Origin: Pseudomonas sp. S35
GTDB lineage: Bacteria; Pseudomonadota; Gammaproteobacteria; Pseudomonadales; Pseudomonadaceae
NCBI RefSeq assembly: GCF_009866765.1
Contig: NZ_CP019431.1
Coordinates: forward strand, 4,216,001 to 4,280,000
Direction: 5' to 3'
DNA length: 64,000 bases
Below, in pieces: positions 36,900 through 44,460 of the stretch. The notes beneath the pieces were generated by a model. It worked only from the letters and a program-made list of their open reading frames with translations, made no database searches and had not been told where the DNA came from. The position numbers and the translations under genes were made by a program. Every line of letters starts with the position of its first letter. Positions within the stretch are counted from its first letter, which is position 1.

Positions 36900-37615
36900 A
36901 TGACTGTCGCACGGTTCAAGGATGGATTCCCGTCAGCCCACCGCACCACACGCCAACGCATTGAAAGCAGCCTCGACCTGCAGCGATTGTTCTTCGCCAT
37001 AGACGCCGACCCGGCGTTGATCGGTGCGGGGGTGGTGTATATCGATGGGGAGTTCAACGTGGTGGTACTGCGTGAGTTCCAGGCGATTTGCAGGGTGCAG
37101 CCGATCAAGGTGGTGCTGCGGGAAGCGCCGAGGTATGTGGGGCCGGTGGAGTTCAAGCGGATGTTGGAGCATGAGCCTCGCGAGTCGAGGCTGATGAGAG
37201 AGGCGCTGAATACAACAGCGACCTGTATCGGGGCAGTGTTGAGTTGGGTGGTTATCAGCAGTGGAATTATGTTTATGCCATTCACTGGCGGAGCAAGTGC
37301 GGTGATCTCCTTCGCCGGTAACGCGGCGGCAGTTGCGAGCACCATTCAATGCTTTTCTGGTGTTGTTCGAACATTCAGTGAGGCCTACAACCCTCAATTC
37401 AACGATGAACTGGACAACAATGCATGGTATGACGCTGCAATGACTGTTCTGGATGAGGTCGGGCGCCCAAACGCATTAGCGCAACCGAAATGAAACAGGC
37501 CACTGCCAACCATATAAGAGATGCCTGGGCAGCAACACTGGGGTTTACCAGCAGTGCCATGACCGGAAATGTGAAGATACTCGCTATCGGTCTATACGAA
37601 GAGGTGGCCGAGTGA
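36900..37615 (+). pseudogene. Broken first copy of the putative Hcp-associated effector A
   Basis: Codons 1-98 are almost identical to the intact copies at 38983 and 41214 (MTVARFKDGFPSAHRTTRQR start). The frame then diverges but stays homologous to WYDAAMTVLD, after which about 200 bp found in the other copies are missing and the frame shifts, giving a stop at 37493 (197 aa). The lost C-terminus is still readable in another frame up to 37615 (APKRISATEMKQ, then LGFTSSAMTGNVK and GLYEEVAE). The GTGA overlap with the downstream B gene is retained. GGAGTTAAGGA precedes the start. A product with a shortened tail could still be made. Confidence 0.85.
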
Positions 37616-38169
37616 ACAAGCAGAGAGAAACTATCCGTCTGAAAAACCTGAAGAGAACAAACGACGGGAAGACAATGACCGGAGAGGATGTCTACTACTC
37701 AGCGTTCTATATCGAAGATCCGCGTGAATTCCTGAGACGTTTCATGCCGGTAATAGGCGCCGACCTTATTGCAGCATGCTTTTCAATTGGCCTGGTCATG
37801 CTGCTGGTAGCAATGACCTATTTATCTGCACTTCCCATTCACACGTCCACTAACGCATCCTTTATTGGTGGCATGGGAGTTGCGGCAGTATTCGCCCTGG
37901 CCAAATACGAAGTGCTCTACGGACGCATCCATTGGGTATGGATAAACATCGCGATCTACCTCCTCTGCCTGCTGATATCCCTACCCGCCATCTTCTGGCG
38001 CCCCAACACCTATCTCTATGCACTGGCCTTGCTCTGCCCCCTTGCCGGCCTGCTAATTCTCAACAGCAACCGCTGCCGCGAACTGCGGCAAAAATCCCTT
38101 GAACTGCGCCATAAACGCCAAACCATTATCGCGACTATGAAACAGCAGGGCCGCTGGAAATGGTGGTGA
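37612..38169 (+). CDS. Putative membrane immunity partner B, copy 1
   Basis: 185 aa from a GTG start overlapping the end of the A relic. Four hydrophobic segments (about residues 50-72, 84-98, 110-130 and 134-152) precede a basic tail ending RGRWKWW-like (QQGRWKWW). The last ~95 residues are almost identical to copy 2 (38 bp into VFALAKYEVLYGRIHW onward), while the N-terminal half differs. Position directly after a putative effector, overlapping it, suggests an immunity or chaperone membrane protein. No known family is recognised. Confidence 0.75.
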   Translation: MNKQRETIRLKNLKRTNDGKTMTGEDVYYSAFYIEDPREFLRRFMPVIGADLIAACFSIGLVMLLVAMTYLSALPIHTSTNASFIGGMGVAAVFALAKYEVLYGRIHWVWINIAIYLLCLLISLPAIFWRPNTYLYALALLCPLAGLLILNSNRCRELRQKSLELRHKRQTIIATMKQQGRWKWW

Positions 38170-38267
38170 TCTTTCTACCGCCCCCATGCAGCCTGCCACG
38201 TGAACATTTCATATGGCTTAGCTGCAGACCTAATAATCAGCAATGGCTCAGGTGAACCAACTGAAAC

Positions 38268-38291
38268 AGCGCTGTCGACAACAACAGCGCT
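38268..38291. terminator. Hairpin between gene B copy 1 and hcp copy 1
   Basis: AGCGCTGT at 38268-38275 and ACAGCGCT at 38284-38291 form an 8-bp stem with an 8-base loop, located between the 3' ends of the convergent B and hcp genes. Probably a bidirectional terminator. Confidence 0.6.
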
Positions 38292-38310
38292 CTCCCTGAG
38301 GCTCTCCCAC

Positions 38311-38799
38311 TCAAGCTTTGACGTTCTGCCGAATATTCCAGCCAAACTTCACCGGCCCGCCGTCCTTGGCGCCGTCCGCCTTCTGCGGCTGATAACTGAC
38401 GTCGACGGTGGCGAAGTTCAAGGCGATGCTGTCGTACAACACATCATCGGCCGTTTCAGCGCGGGTGCTGTAGGACACCACCATGACTTCCTTCAAGGTG
38501 ATCACCAAATACTCCACCGGGCTGGCGCCGCCGGCCTTGCGCACCACCAACTTGGCTTCGGGGTAATGCTTGCCGGTGGCGCAGGCCATCATCAGGTTGG
38601 GGCTGGATTTATCCAGGGGTTTGGTCAGGTTCAGGTTGGCAACGTCGGCCTTGCCCGAGCCGCCTCCCGTGCCGGAATGCATCGAGCCGGTTTGCGATAA
38701 ACCCCAGCCCCAGTTGGTGATGTCGATCTCGTCACGATGGGCCTGGTCCCGTGATTCGCCCTTGATATCGCCCAGTTTCAAAAACATATCGACTGCCAT
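38311..38799 (-). CDS. hcp: Hcp family type VI secretion tube/effector-carrier protein, copy 1
   Basis: 162 aa. MAVDMFLKLGDIKGESRD is the canonical Hcp start, followed by IDITNWGWGLSQTGSMHSGTG, the KSSPNLMMACATGKHYPEA region and YLVITLKEVMVVSYS. AAGGAGCC lies before ATG 38799. Hcp stacks as hexamers into the T6SS tube and often carries or chaperones effectors encoded next to it. It is divergent from the A gene starting at 38983 (183-bp shared promoter region). It differs from copy 2 by only about two residues. No T6SS core genes lie in the window, so this is an orphan hcp. Confidence 0.95.
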   Translation of the reverse strand: MAVDMFLKLGDIKGESRDQAHRDEIDITNWGWGLSQTGSMHSGTGGGSGKADVANLNLTKPLDKSSPNLMMACATGKHYPEAKLVVRKAGGASPVEYLVITLKEVMVVSYSTRAETADDVLYDSIALNFATVDVSYQPQKADGAKDGGPVKFGWNIRQNVKA

Positions 38800-38982
38800 G
38801 TTGGCTCCTTGTCCTGTGGTCCGTCGCAAGTGACGAGGGGCGCACTTTTCCTCAATCGGGAGCGGGCTTACAAGACGTCAAAGTGCCTTCCGGAAGTGCC
38901 TGACTGCAAATGGCGAAGCTTCCGACATTCATCCCAGTCACGGCGTCTTTACTCTCCCAGCTCCCAAAAAAGGAGTTAAGGA
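38800..38982. promoter_or_regulatory. Shared divergent promoter region, hcp copy 1 / A copy 2
   Basis: 183 bp between divergent hcp and effector A genes, reproduced at 41031-41213 almost base for base. It contains GCGAAGCTTCCGACATTC, also partly present upstream of the first A gene (36829-36841 region). It should hold promoters for both; I cannot define the boxes. Confidence 0.45.
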
Positions 38983-39897
38983 ATGACTGTCGCCCGGTTC
39001 AAGGATGGATTCCCATCAGCCCACCGCACCACACGCCAACGCATTGAAAGCAGCCTCGACCTGCAGCGATTGTTCTTCGCCATAGACGCCGACCCGGCGT
39101 TGATCGGTGCGGGGGTGGTGTATATCGATGGGGAGTTCAACGTGGTGGTACTGCGCGAGTTCCAGGCGATTTGCAGGGTGCAGCCGATCAAGGTGGTGCT
39201 GCGGGAAGCGCCGAGGTATGTGGGGCCGGTGGAGTTCAAGCGGATGTTGGAGCATGAGCCTCGCGAGTCGAGGCTGGCGGTGGAAGCTATAAATACGGCA
39301 ATCGCGTGCACCGGAGTAGTGTTGAGTTGGATGGTCATTGCGAGTGGGGCTGCGCTGATGCCTTTTACAGCTGGGGCTAGCTCGATAATTTCGTTTATCG
39401 GTAAAGCGGCTGCCGTTGCAAGTACAGTTCAATGCATCGGTGGCGCTTTACGTACAGCATCAGAGTTAGCCTTTGCGGAAGTTAATGACTACTTGGATAA
39501 CGAGACATGGTATGAGGCCGCAACAGCAGTGTTGGACGGTATTGCTTTGATGGGTGTTGCCAGCTCGGCATTCGTCACCGTGAAAGTCGTCACAACCACC
39601 ACAAAAGTAACCGGAAAAACAGCTAGGCAAGTGCTTAGAGGCCTGACACGGCAAGAACGGACAAAATTGAACAATGAGCTGCTTAAAATCCGAGATCCAA
39701 GACTAACGACCAAGTTGCTCAAGCTGGAAAAAGCTTCCGGCAATGTGGCCAAACGTATCAGCGCTATTCAAATGCAGCGTGCAACTGGCGCGCACAAAAT
39801 GGATATAGCTGCAGCCTTGCTCGGCTTTACCAGCAGTACAGTCTCTGGAAACGTGAGAACTCTGGCGTTGGGGATCTACGAGGAAGTTAACCTGTGA
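38983..39897 (+). CDS. Putative Hcp-associated effector A, copy 2 (intact)
   Basis: 304 aa with GGAGTTAAGGA before the ATG. Residues 1-100 form the conserved N-terminal domain (SAHRTTRQRIESSLDL, VYIDGEFNVVVLREFQ, EFKRMLEHEPRESRL). Residues ~100-165 are hydrophobic and Ala/Gly-rich (VVLSWMVIASGAALM, ISFIGKAAAVAS), a third hydrophobic stretch lies at ~183-203, and a basic helical region (GLTRQERTKLNNELLKIRDP) leads to a conserved end (GYEEV-like, GIYEEVNL). I recall similar Pseudomonas proteins carrying vague names such as 'NAD synthetase', without supporting motifs here. Linkage to hcp and to a membrane partner suggests a membrane-acting T6SS effector. The stop overlaps gene B (GTGA). Confidence 0.75.
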   Translation: MTVARFKDGFPSAHRTTRQRIESSLDLQRLFFAIDADPALIGAGVVYIDGEFNVVVLREFQAICRVQPIKVVLREAPRYVGPVEFKRMLEHEPRESRLAVEAINTAIACTGVVLSWMVIASGAALMPFTAGASSIISFIGKAAAVASTVQCIGGALRTASELAFAEVNDYLDNETWYEAATAVLDGIALMGVASSAFVTVKVVTTTTKVTGKTARQVLRGLTRQERTKLNNELLKIRDPRLTTKLLKLEKASGNVAKRISAIQMQRATGAHKMDIAAALLGFTSSTVSGNVRTLALGIYEEVNL

Positions 39898-40400
39898 ACC
39901 AACAACGGAAGATAAAAGGTCAATATTACTCATCACTTTTTATTGAGGATCCTTGGCAACTCCTCAAGCGGTTCATGCCCGTGATTGGAGGTGATGCATT
40001 GGCAGGGTGTTTCTCGATCGCGTTGACGACGATCTTGGCGATGCTTACGTATTTGCCTACTCACCCCGTAGATTTTGTCGCCAAGACATGCTTTTTCGGC
40101 GCCGCGGGCTTGGGCGCAGTATTCGCCCTGGCCAAATACGAAGTGCTCTACGGACGCATCCATTGGGTATGGATAAACGTCGCGATCTACCTCCTTTGCC
40201 TGCTGATATCCCTACCCGCCATCCTGTGGCGCCCCAACACCTATCTCTATGCACTGGCCTTGCTCTGCCCCCTTGTCGGCCTGCTAATTCTCAACAGCAA
40301 CCGCTGCCGCGAACTGCGGCAAAAATCCCTTGAACTGCGCCATAAACGCCAAGCCATTATCGCGACTATGAAACAGCAGGGCCGCTGGAAATGGTGGTGA
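39894..40400 (+). CDS. Putative membrane immunity partner B, copy 2
   Basis: 168 aa from a GTG start overlapping the A stop. Four membrane segments are predicted by eye: ~30-52, 66-82, 92-112 and 116-134. A basic tail follows (CRELRQKSLELRHKRQ) and the protein ends in GRWKWW. The N-terminal ~75 residues differ from copies 1 and 3, while the rest is nearly identical to copy 1. This fits a partner that must match the variable C-terminus of its own A protein through its variable N-terminus. Family not recognised. Confidence 0.75.
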   Translation: MNQQRKIKGQYYSSLFIEDPWQLLKRFMPVIGGDALAGCFSIALTTILAMLTYLPTHPVDFVAKTCFFGAAGLGAVFALAKYEVLYGRIHWVWINVAIYLLCLLISLPAILWRPNTYLYALALLCPLVGLLILNSNRCRELRQKSLELRHKRQAIIATMKQQGRWKWW

Positions 40401-40498
40401 TCTTTCTACCGCCCCCATGCAGCCTGCCACGTGAACATTTCATATGGCTTAGCTGCAGACCTAATAATCAGCAATGACTCAGGTGAACCAACTGAAAC

Positions 40499-40522
40499 AG
40501 CGCTGTCGACAACAACAGCGCT
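40499..40522. terminator. Hairpin between gene B copy 2 and hcp copy 2
   Basis: Exact counterpart of the 38268-38291 hairpin (AGCGCTGT/ACAGCGCT), again between convergent 3' ends. Confidence 0.6.
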
Positions 40523-40541
40523 CTCCCTGAGGCTCTCCCAC

Positions 40542-41030
40542 TCAAGCTTTGACGTTCTGCCGAATATTCCAGCCAAACTTCACCGGCCCGCCGTCCTTGG
40601 CGCCGTCCGCCTTCTGCGGCTGATAACTGACGTCGACGGTGGCGAAGTTCAAGGCGATGCTGTCGTACAACACATCATCGGCCGTTTCAGCGCGGGTGCT
40701 GTAGGACACCACCATGACTTCCTTCAAGGTGATCACCAAATACTCCACCGGGCTGGCACCGCCGGCCTTGCGCACCACCAACTTGGCTTCGGGGTAATGC
40801 TTGCCGGTGGCGCAGGCCATCATCAGGTTGGGGCTGGATTTATCCAGGGGTTTGGTCAGGTTCAGGTTGGCAAAGTCGGCCTTGCCCGAGCCGCCTCCCG
40901 TGCCGGAATGCATCGAGCCGGTTTGCGATAAACCCCAGCCCCAGTTGGTGATGTCGATCTCGTCACGATGGGCCAGGTCCCGTGATTCGCCCTTGATATC
41001 GCCCAGTTTCAAAAACATATCGACTGCCAT
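40542..41030 (-). CDS. hcp: Hcp family type VI secretion protein, copy 2
   Basis: 162 aa, the same protein as copy 1 apart from about two substitutions (Leu for Gln in GESRDLAHRDE, Phe for Val in KADFANLNL). AAGGAGCC precedes ATG 41030. Divergent from A copy 3 over a 183-bp region. The near identity indicates a recent duplication or gene conversion and implies that the two hcp genes are functionally redundant. Confidence 0.95.
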   Translation of the reverse strand: MAVDMFLKLGDIKGESRDLAHRDEIDITNWGWGLSQTGSMHSGTGGGSGKADFANLNLTKPLDKSSPNLMMACATGKHYPEAKLVVRKAGGASPVEYLVITLKEVMVVSYSTRAETADDVLYDSIALNFATVDVSYQPQKADGAKDGGPVKFGWNIRQNVKA

Positions 41031-41213
41031 GTTGGCTCCTTGTCCTGTGGTCCGTCGCAAGTGACGTGGGGCGCACTTTTCCTCAATCGGGAGCGGGCTT
41101 ACAAGACGTCAAAGTGCCTTCCGGAAGTGCCTGACTGCAAATGGCGAAGCTTCCGACATTCATCCCAGTCACGGCGTCTTTACTCTCCCAGCTCCCAAAA
41201 AAGGAGTTAAGGA
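41031..41213. promoter_or_regulatory. Shared divergent promoter region, hcp copy 2 / A copy 3
   Basis: Near-exact duplicate of 38800-38982, placed between divergent hcp and A genes. Confidence 0.45.
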
Positions 41214-42128
41214 ATGACCGTCGCCCTGTTCAAGGATGGATTCCCATCAGCCCACCGCACCACACGCCAACGCATTGAAAGCAGCCTCGACCTGCGGAGG
41301 TTGTTCTTCGCCATAGACGCCGACCCGGCGTTGATCGGTGCGGGGGTGGTGTATATCGATGGGGAGTTCAACGTGGTGGGACTGCGCGAGTTCCAGGCGA
41401 TTTGCAGGGTGCAGCCGATCAAGGTGGTGCTGCGGGAAGCGCCGAGGTATGTGGGGCCGGTGGAGTTCAAGCGGATGTTGGAGCATGAGCCTCGCGAGTC
41501 GAGGCTGGCGGTGGAGGCTTTAAATACGGCGGTTGCGTGCACTGAAGCGCTGTTGAGTTGGCATGTTATTTACAGCGGAATCGCCTTGATACCTTTTACG
41601 GGTGGCACAAGTGTTGTTATCTCATTCATTGGCACCGCAGCAGCAGTAGCGGGGTTGTTCCAGTACGCCGCCGGAGGCTATCGAACGGTAAACGAAGTTT
41701 GGGATCCGCCGATGAATGACTACCTGGACAGTAATATTTGGTACGAAGGGATGATGGCAGCTTTGGACGCTGTGTCTTTACTTGGTGTCGCCTCTTCTGC
41801 CGTAACGACGGTGAAAGTAATCAACCTGTCCAAGCGCGCGACAGGTAAACCACTACGAGAAGTATTGCGCGGGCTGAGTCGACAGGAACGGGCAAAACTA
41901 ACGAATGAACTACTAAGAATCCAAGACCCGCGCCTGACACCCAAGCTCCTCAAGCTTAAGCAAGCTGCGGGCAATGCCCCAAAACGAATCCCAGCGGCAC
42001 GGATAAAACCAATCACCATGACCCATCGCAACGATGCCATTGCGGCTGCACTGGGCCTCGCCAGCAGCGGTATGTCCGGAAACACCAAGACGCTGGCCAT
42101 CGGTATCTACGAAGAGCTCAGCGAATGA
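41214..42128 (+). CDS. Putative Hcp-associated effector A, copy 3 (intact)
   Basis: 304 aa, the same length as copy 2. The first ~100 residues are almost identical to the other copies; from about residue 105 onward the sequence is homologous but strongly diverged (LLSWHVIYSGIALIPFTGG, VISFIGTAAAVAGLFQYAAG, then LREVLRGLSRQERAKLTNEL and GIYEELSE). The same order of hydrophobic Ala/Gly-rich segment, basic helices and conserved end is kept. The stop overlaps gene B copy 3 (ATGA). Function unknown; interpreted as a variant of the same effector family. Confidence 0.75.
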   Translation: MTVALFKDGFPSAHRTTRQRIESSLDLRRLFFAIDADPALIGAGVVYIDGEFNVVGLREFQAICRVQPIKVVLREAPRYVGPVEFKRMLEHEPRESRLAVEALNTAVACTEALLSWHVIYSGIALIPFTGGTSVVISFIGTAAAVAGLFQYAAGGYRTVNEVWDPPMNDYLDSNIWYEGMMAALDAVSLLGVASSAVTTVKVINLSKRATGKPLREVLRGLSRQERAKLTNELLRIQDPRLTPKLLKLKQAAGNAPKRIPAARIKPITMTHRNDAIAAALGLASSGMSGNTKTLAIGIYEELSE

Positions 42129-42574
42129 AGAACTGCCGGGAGCCCCTTTACCTTATAGATCCTCGTCCTCTTTGGGCTCGCCACAGACTGGCGTTGTTTG
42201 GCGGTCTTATAGCCTTGTGCGTTTCGATTGCCACCACCGCCACGCTGATGAATCTCACCTACTTCGCCCACGCATCCGATGAACTGACCAGTGATGCGTT
42301 CTTCATCGCAGCCGGGATTGCGTGTGTGGTATTCGGCGTCGCGCAGAGCTTGGTCCTTCACGGTTATCCACGATGGGTGTGGCTTCAGGTTGGTGTGTTC
42401 ATCATCGACTTGCTGCTCGTAGTGCCGACAATCCTCTACAGCCCCGATCACCTCCTTTTTACCCTTGCCTTACTAAGTCCTTTGATCGGGCTTCTATGCC
42501 TGAACAGCAAACGCCAACGACAAATGCGCCGAGAAATGTTGGAAATCAGGCATAAACGCAAATCACGACCCTAA
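42125..42574 (+). CDS. Putative membrane immunity partner B, copy 3 (C-terminally shortened)
   Basis: 149 aa. Same plan as copies 1 and 2: four hydrophobic segments, then LNSKRQRQMRREMLEIRHKRK. It ends at RHKRKSRP, whereas copies 1 and 2 continue to GRWKWW. The DNA for that tail is still present just after the stop (CAGGGCCGCTGGAAATGGTGG at 42582-42602), so a small deletion and frame change removed the last ~12 residues. The N-terminal half differs from the other copies. ATG start overlaps the A copy 3 stop. Confidence 0.75.
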   Translation: MKNCREPLYLIDPRPLWARHRLALFGGLIALCVSIATTATLMNLTYFAHASDELTSDAFFIAAGIACVVFGVAQSLVLHGYPRWVWLQVGVFIIDLLLVVPTILYSPDHLLFTLALLSPLIGLLCLNSKRQRQMRREMLEIRHKRKSRP

Positions 42575-42606
42575 AACAACAGGGCCGCTGGAAATGGTGG
42601 TAATCC

Positions 42607-43941
42607 TCAGGCCGCCACGCTCCGTGCCGCCGTATGCCGATTCACCGGCACCGGCAGCCCCAGGTGCCCGCGCAAGGTGCTGTGGCTGTACTCGATGCGA
42701 AACAACCCGCGCTCGCGCAACAACGGCAGCACCTGGTCGGTAAACCGTGCGAAGTCATCCGGTGCGCCCACGTGGATGTTGAAACCATCCACCGCGCCTT
42801 CGACAAACCAGCGTTCGATTTCGTCGGCGACGGTCTTGGGCGAGCCGACAAAGCTGGAGAACGGTTTGGCAAAGCGCAGCGCCGCCTGGCGCAGGGTCAG
42901 CCCTTGGTCACGGGCGACGTGCTTGATGTTTTCGGCGTGGCCGCGATAGCCGTTGCTGCCCAGGTCGCCCAGTTCGGGGAAGGGTTCATCCAGTGGGTAT
43001 TGGCTGAAGTCGTGGTAGTTGAACGGCCGCCCCAGTTGCACCAGTGCTTTGTTCAGGTCCAGTTCGCCATTGCGCTCGCGGTCGATGGCCTGGGCCTGTT
43101 CGTCGGTGTCGGCAATGATCGGCGAAATGCCCGGCAGGAGGGTCACGTGATCCGGGTTGCGTCCGGCGGCAGCAGTGCGTTGTTTGATGTCGCTGTAGTA
43201 GGCCTGGGCGTCTTCGAAATTGCCCACACCGGCAAAAATCCCTTCGGCGTAATTCGCCGCCAGGCTACGGCCGGATTCAGAAATACCCGCCTGGAAAATC
43301 ACCGGCTGGCCCTGGGCCGAACGTGCGATGTTCAACGGGCCGGTCACCGAGAAAAATTCACCGTGGTGGTCGAGACGATGCTGGCGTTGCGGGTCGAGGA
43401 ATACGCCGCTGGCCTTGTCACGCACAAAGGCGTCGTCCTCGTAGGAATCCCACAAGCCCTGCACCACGTCGAGGTGCTCTGCCGCACGGCGGTAGCGCTC
43501 GGTGTGGTCGATATGCTGCTCACGGCCGAAGTTGCCGGCGGCGCCTTCGAGGCCGGTGGTGACCACATTCCAACCGGCGCGGCCGCCGCTGATCAGGTCC
43601 AGGGAGGCAAACTGGCGGGCGACGTTGAAGGGCTCGGTGTAGGAGGTGGTCAGCGTCGCCACCAGGCCGATCTTCGACGTCGCGCCGGCGATGGCCGACA
43701 GCAGGGTCAGCGGCTCCAGGCGGTTGAGAAAATGCGGCGCGGAATCCGGGGTGATGTAGGGGCTGTCGACGATGAAGACCAGATCGAACTTGGCCGCTTC
43801 TGCCTGTTGCGCCTGGGCGCGGTACCAGTCGATATCAACACTGGCATCACCGGGAATCTGCGGATGCAGCCATTCGTTTTGTGCGGTGCCGACGCCGGTG
43901 AGGATGGCGCCAAACTTGAGTTGCCGGGGTGCTGTGGACAT
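42607..43941 (-). CDS. LLM-class flavin-dependent monooxygenase, NtaA/SnaA/DszA type
   Basis: 444 aa. The family start LKFGAILTGVGTAQNEWLHP is followed by ESAKFDLVF-like AEAAKFDLVFIVDSPYI, the EPFNVARQFASLDLISGGRAGWNVVTT flavin/substrate region (in parts) and GQPVIFQAGISESGRSLAA. Such enzymes use FMNH2 and O2 to attack C-S or C-N bonds (nitrilotriacetate, pristinamycin, dibenzothiophene sulfone, S-alkyl cysteines). GAGAGG precedes ATG 43941. Last gene of a minus-strand operon with transport, oxidase and RidA genes. Confidence 0.9.
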   Translation of the reverse strand: MSTAPRQLKFGAILTGVGTAQNEWLHPQIPGDASVDIDWYRAQAQQAEAAKFDLVFIVDSPYITPDSAPHFLNRLEPLTLLSAIAGATSKIGLVATLTTSYTEPFNVARQFASLDLISGGRAGWNVVTTGLEGAAGNFGREQHIDHTERYRRAAEHLDVVQGLWDSYEDDAFVRDKASGVFLDPQRQHRLDHHGEFFSVTGPLNIARSAQGQPVIFQAGISESGRSLAANYAEGIFAGVGNFEDAQAYYSDIKQRTAAAGRNPDHVTLLPGISPIIADTDEQAQAIDRERNGELDLNKALVQLGRPFNYHDFSQYPLDEPFPELGDLGSNGYRGHAENIKHVARDQGLTLRQAALRFAKPFSSFVGSPKTVADEIERWFVEGAVDGFNIHVGAPDDFARFTDQVLPLLRERGLFRIEYSHSTLRGHLGLPVPVNRHTAARSVAA

Positions 43942-43994
43942 AGGGACCTCTCCATCATGAACATGAGGACTGACAGGCAAAAAATGGATCAACC

Positions 43995-44022
43995 TGTGGG
44001 AGGGGGCTTGCCCCCTCCCACA
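43995..44022. repeat. Perfect REP palindrome (TGTGGGAGGGGGC type)
   Basis: TGTGGGAGGGGGC, two T bases, then GCCCCCTCCCACA. It lies between the RidA gene and the monooxygenase gene of the same operon and may modulate relative expression. Confidence 0.85.
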
Positions 44023-44026
44023 CTTG

Positions 44027-44449
44027 TCAGGCTGTACGAGCGGCGATGGCTTCGACTTCAACCAACGCTCCGGGCAGCGGCAACGCGACGACTTGCAACG
44101 CCGTGCGTGCCGGTTTGTTCGGCTGCTCCGGCGTACCGAAGAACTGCGTATACCCACGCTGCAATCCGGCAAAATCCAGCTTGCCGTCAGTCTCTTCGGC
44201 GCCGACCAGAAACACCCGCAACTGCACGATATCGCCCAGGTCCAGGTCCTGCTGGCGCAGGATCTTGCGCAGTTTGTTGAACACCGAAACCGTCTGCACT
44301 TCGGTGTTGCCAAACACCCCTGGAACCGTTGGATCGGCCAGGTCCGGCAAGGTGCCGCTGACAAAGATCAGGCTGGCAGACGCCGGTACGGTAACGGTCT
44401 GCGAAATCGGAAAATCGCCGACGCTGGTGCGTTGAATACTGTCGCTCAT
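44027..44449 (-). CDS. RidA-family enamine/imine deaminase
   Basis: 140 aa. The RidA/YjgF core is seen as LIFVSGTLPDL, NKLRKILRQQDLDLGDIVQLRVFL and PARTALQVVALPLPGALVEVEAIA, which includes the conserved Arg and the C-terminal Glu. RidA proteins hydrolyse reactive imines released by amino acid oxidases; a flavin amine oxidase gene is 11 bp upstream, which fits well. AAGGAG precedes ATG 44449. Confidence 0.92.
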   Translation of the reverse strand: MSDSIQRTSVGDFPISQTVTVPASASLIFVSGTLPDLADPTVPGVFGNTEVQTVSVFNKLRKILRQQDLDLGDIVQLRVFLVGAEETDGKLDFAGLQRGYTQFFGTPEQPNKPARTALQVVALPLPGALVEVEAIAARTA

Positions 44450-44460
44450 GGTGTGTCTCC

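Larger units (their letters stand above)
37885..39284. repeat. Near-identical 1.4-kb block, copy 1
   Basis: From the middle of gene B through the hairpin, hcp, the intergenic region and the first ~100 codons of the next A gene, this block matches 40116-41515 with only scattered substitutions, at an offset of exactly 2231 bp. The sequences on either side (A C-terminus and B N-terminus) are clearly diverged between copies. The final ~295 bp also match 36900-37194. Confidence 0.95.
40116..41515. repeat. Near-identical 1.4-kb block, copy 2
   Basis: Second copy of the block at 37885-39284 (offset 2231 bp), covering the end of B copy 2, the hairpin, hcp copy 2, the divergent intergenic region and the start of A copy 3. 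Only scattered substitutions distinguish the two. Confidence 0.95.

Noticed and set aside
36900..42602. Prophage tail region, because of Hcp-like tube proteins
   Set aside because: No capsid, tail-length, integrase or lysis genes are present and the Hcp sequences are of the T6SS type.
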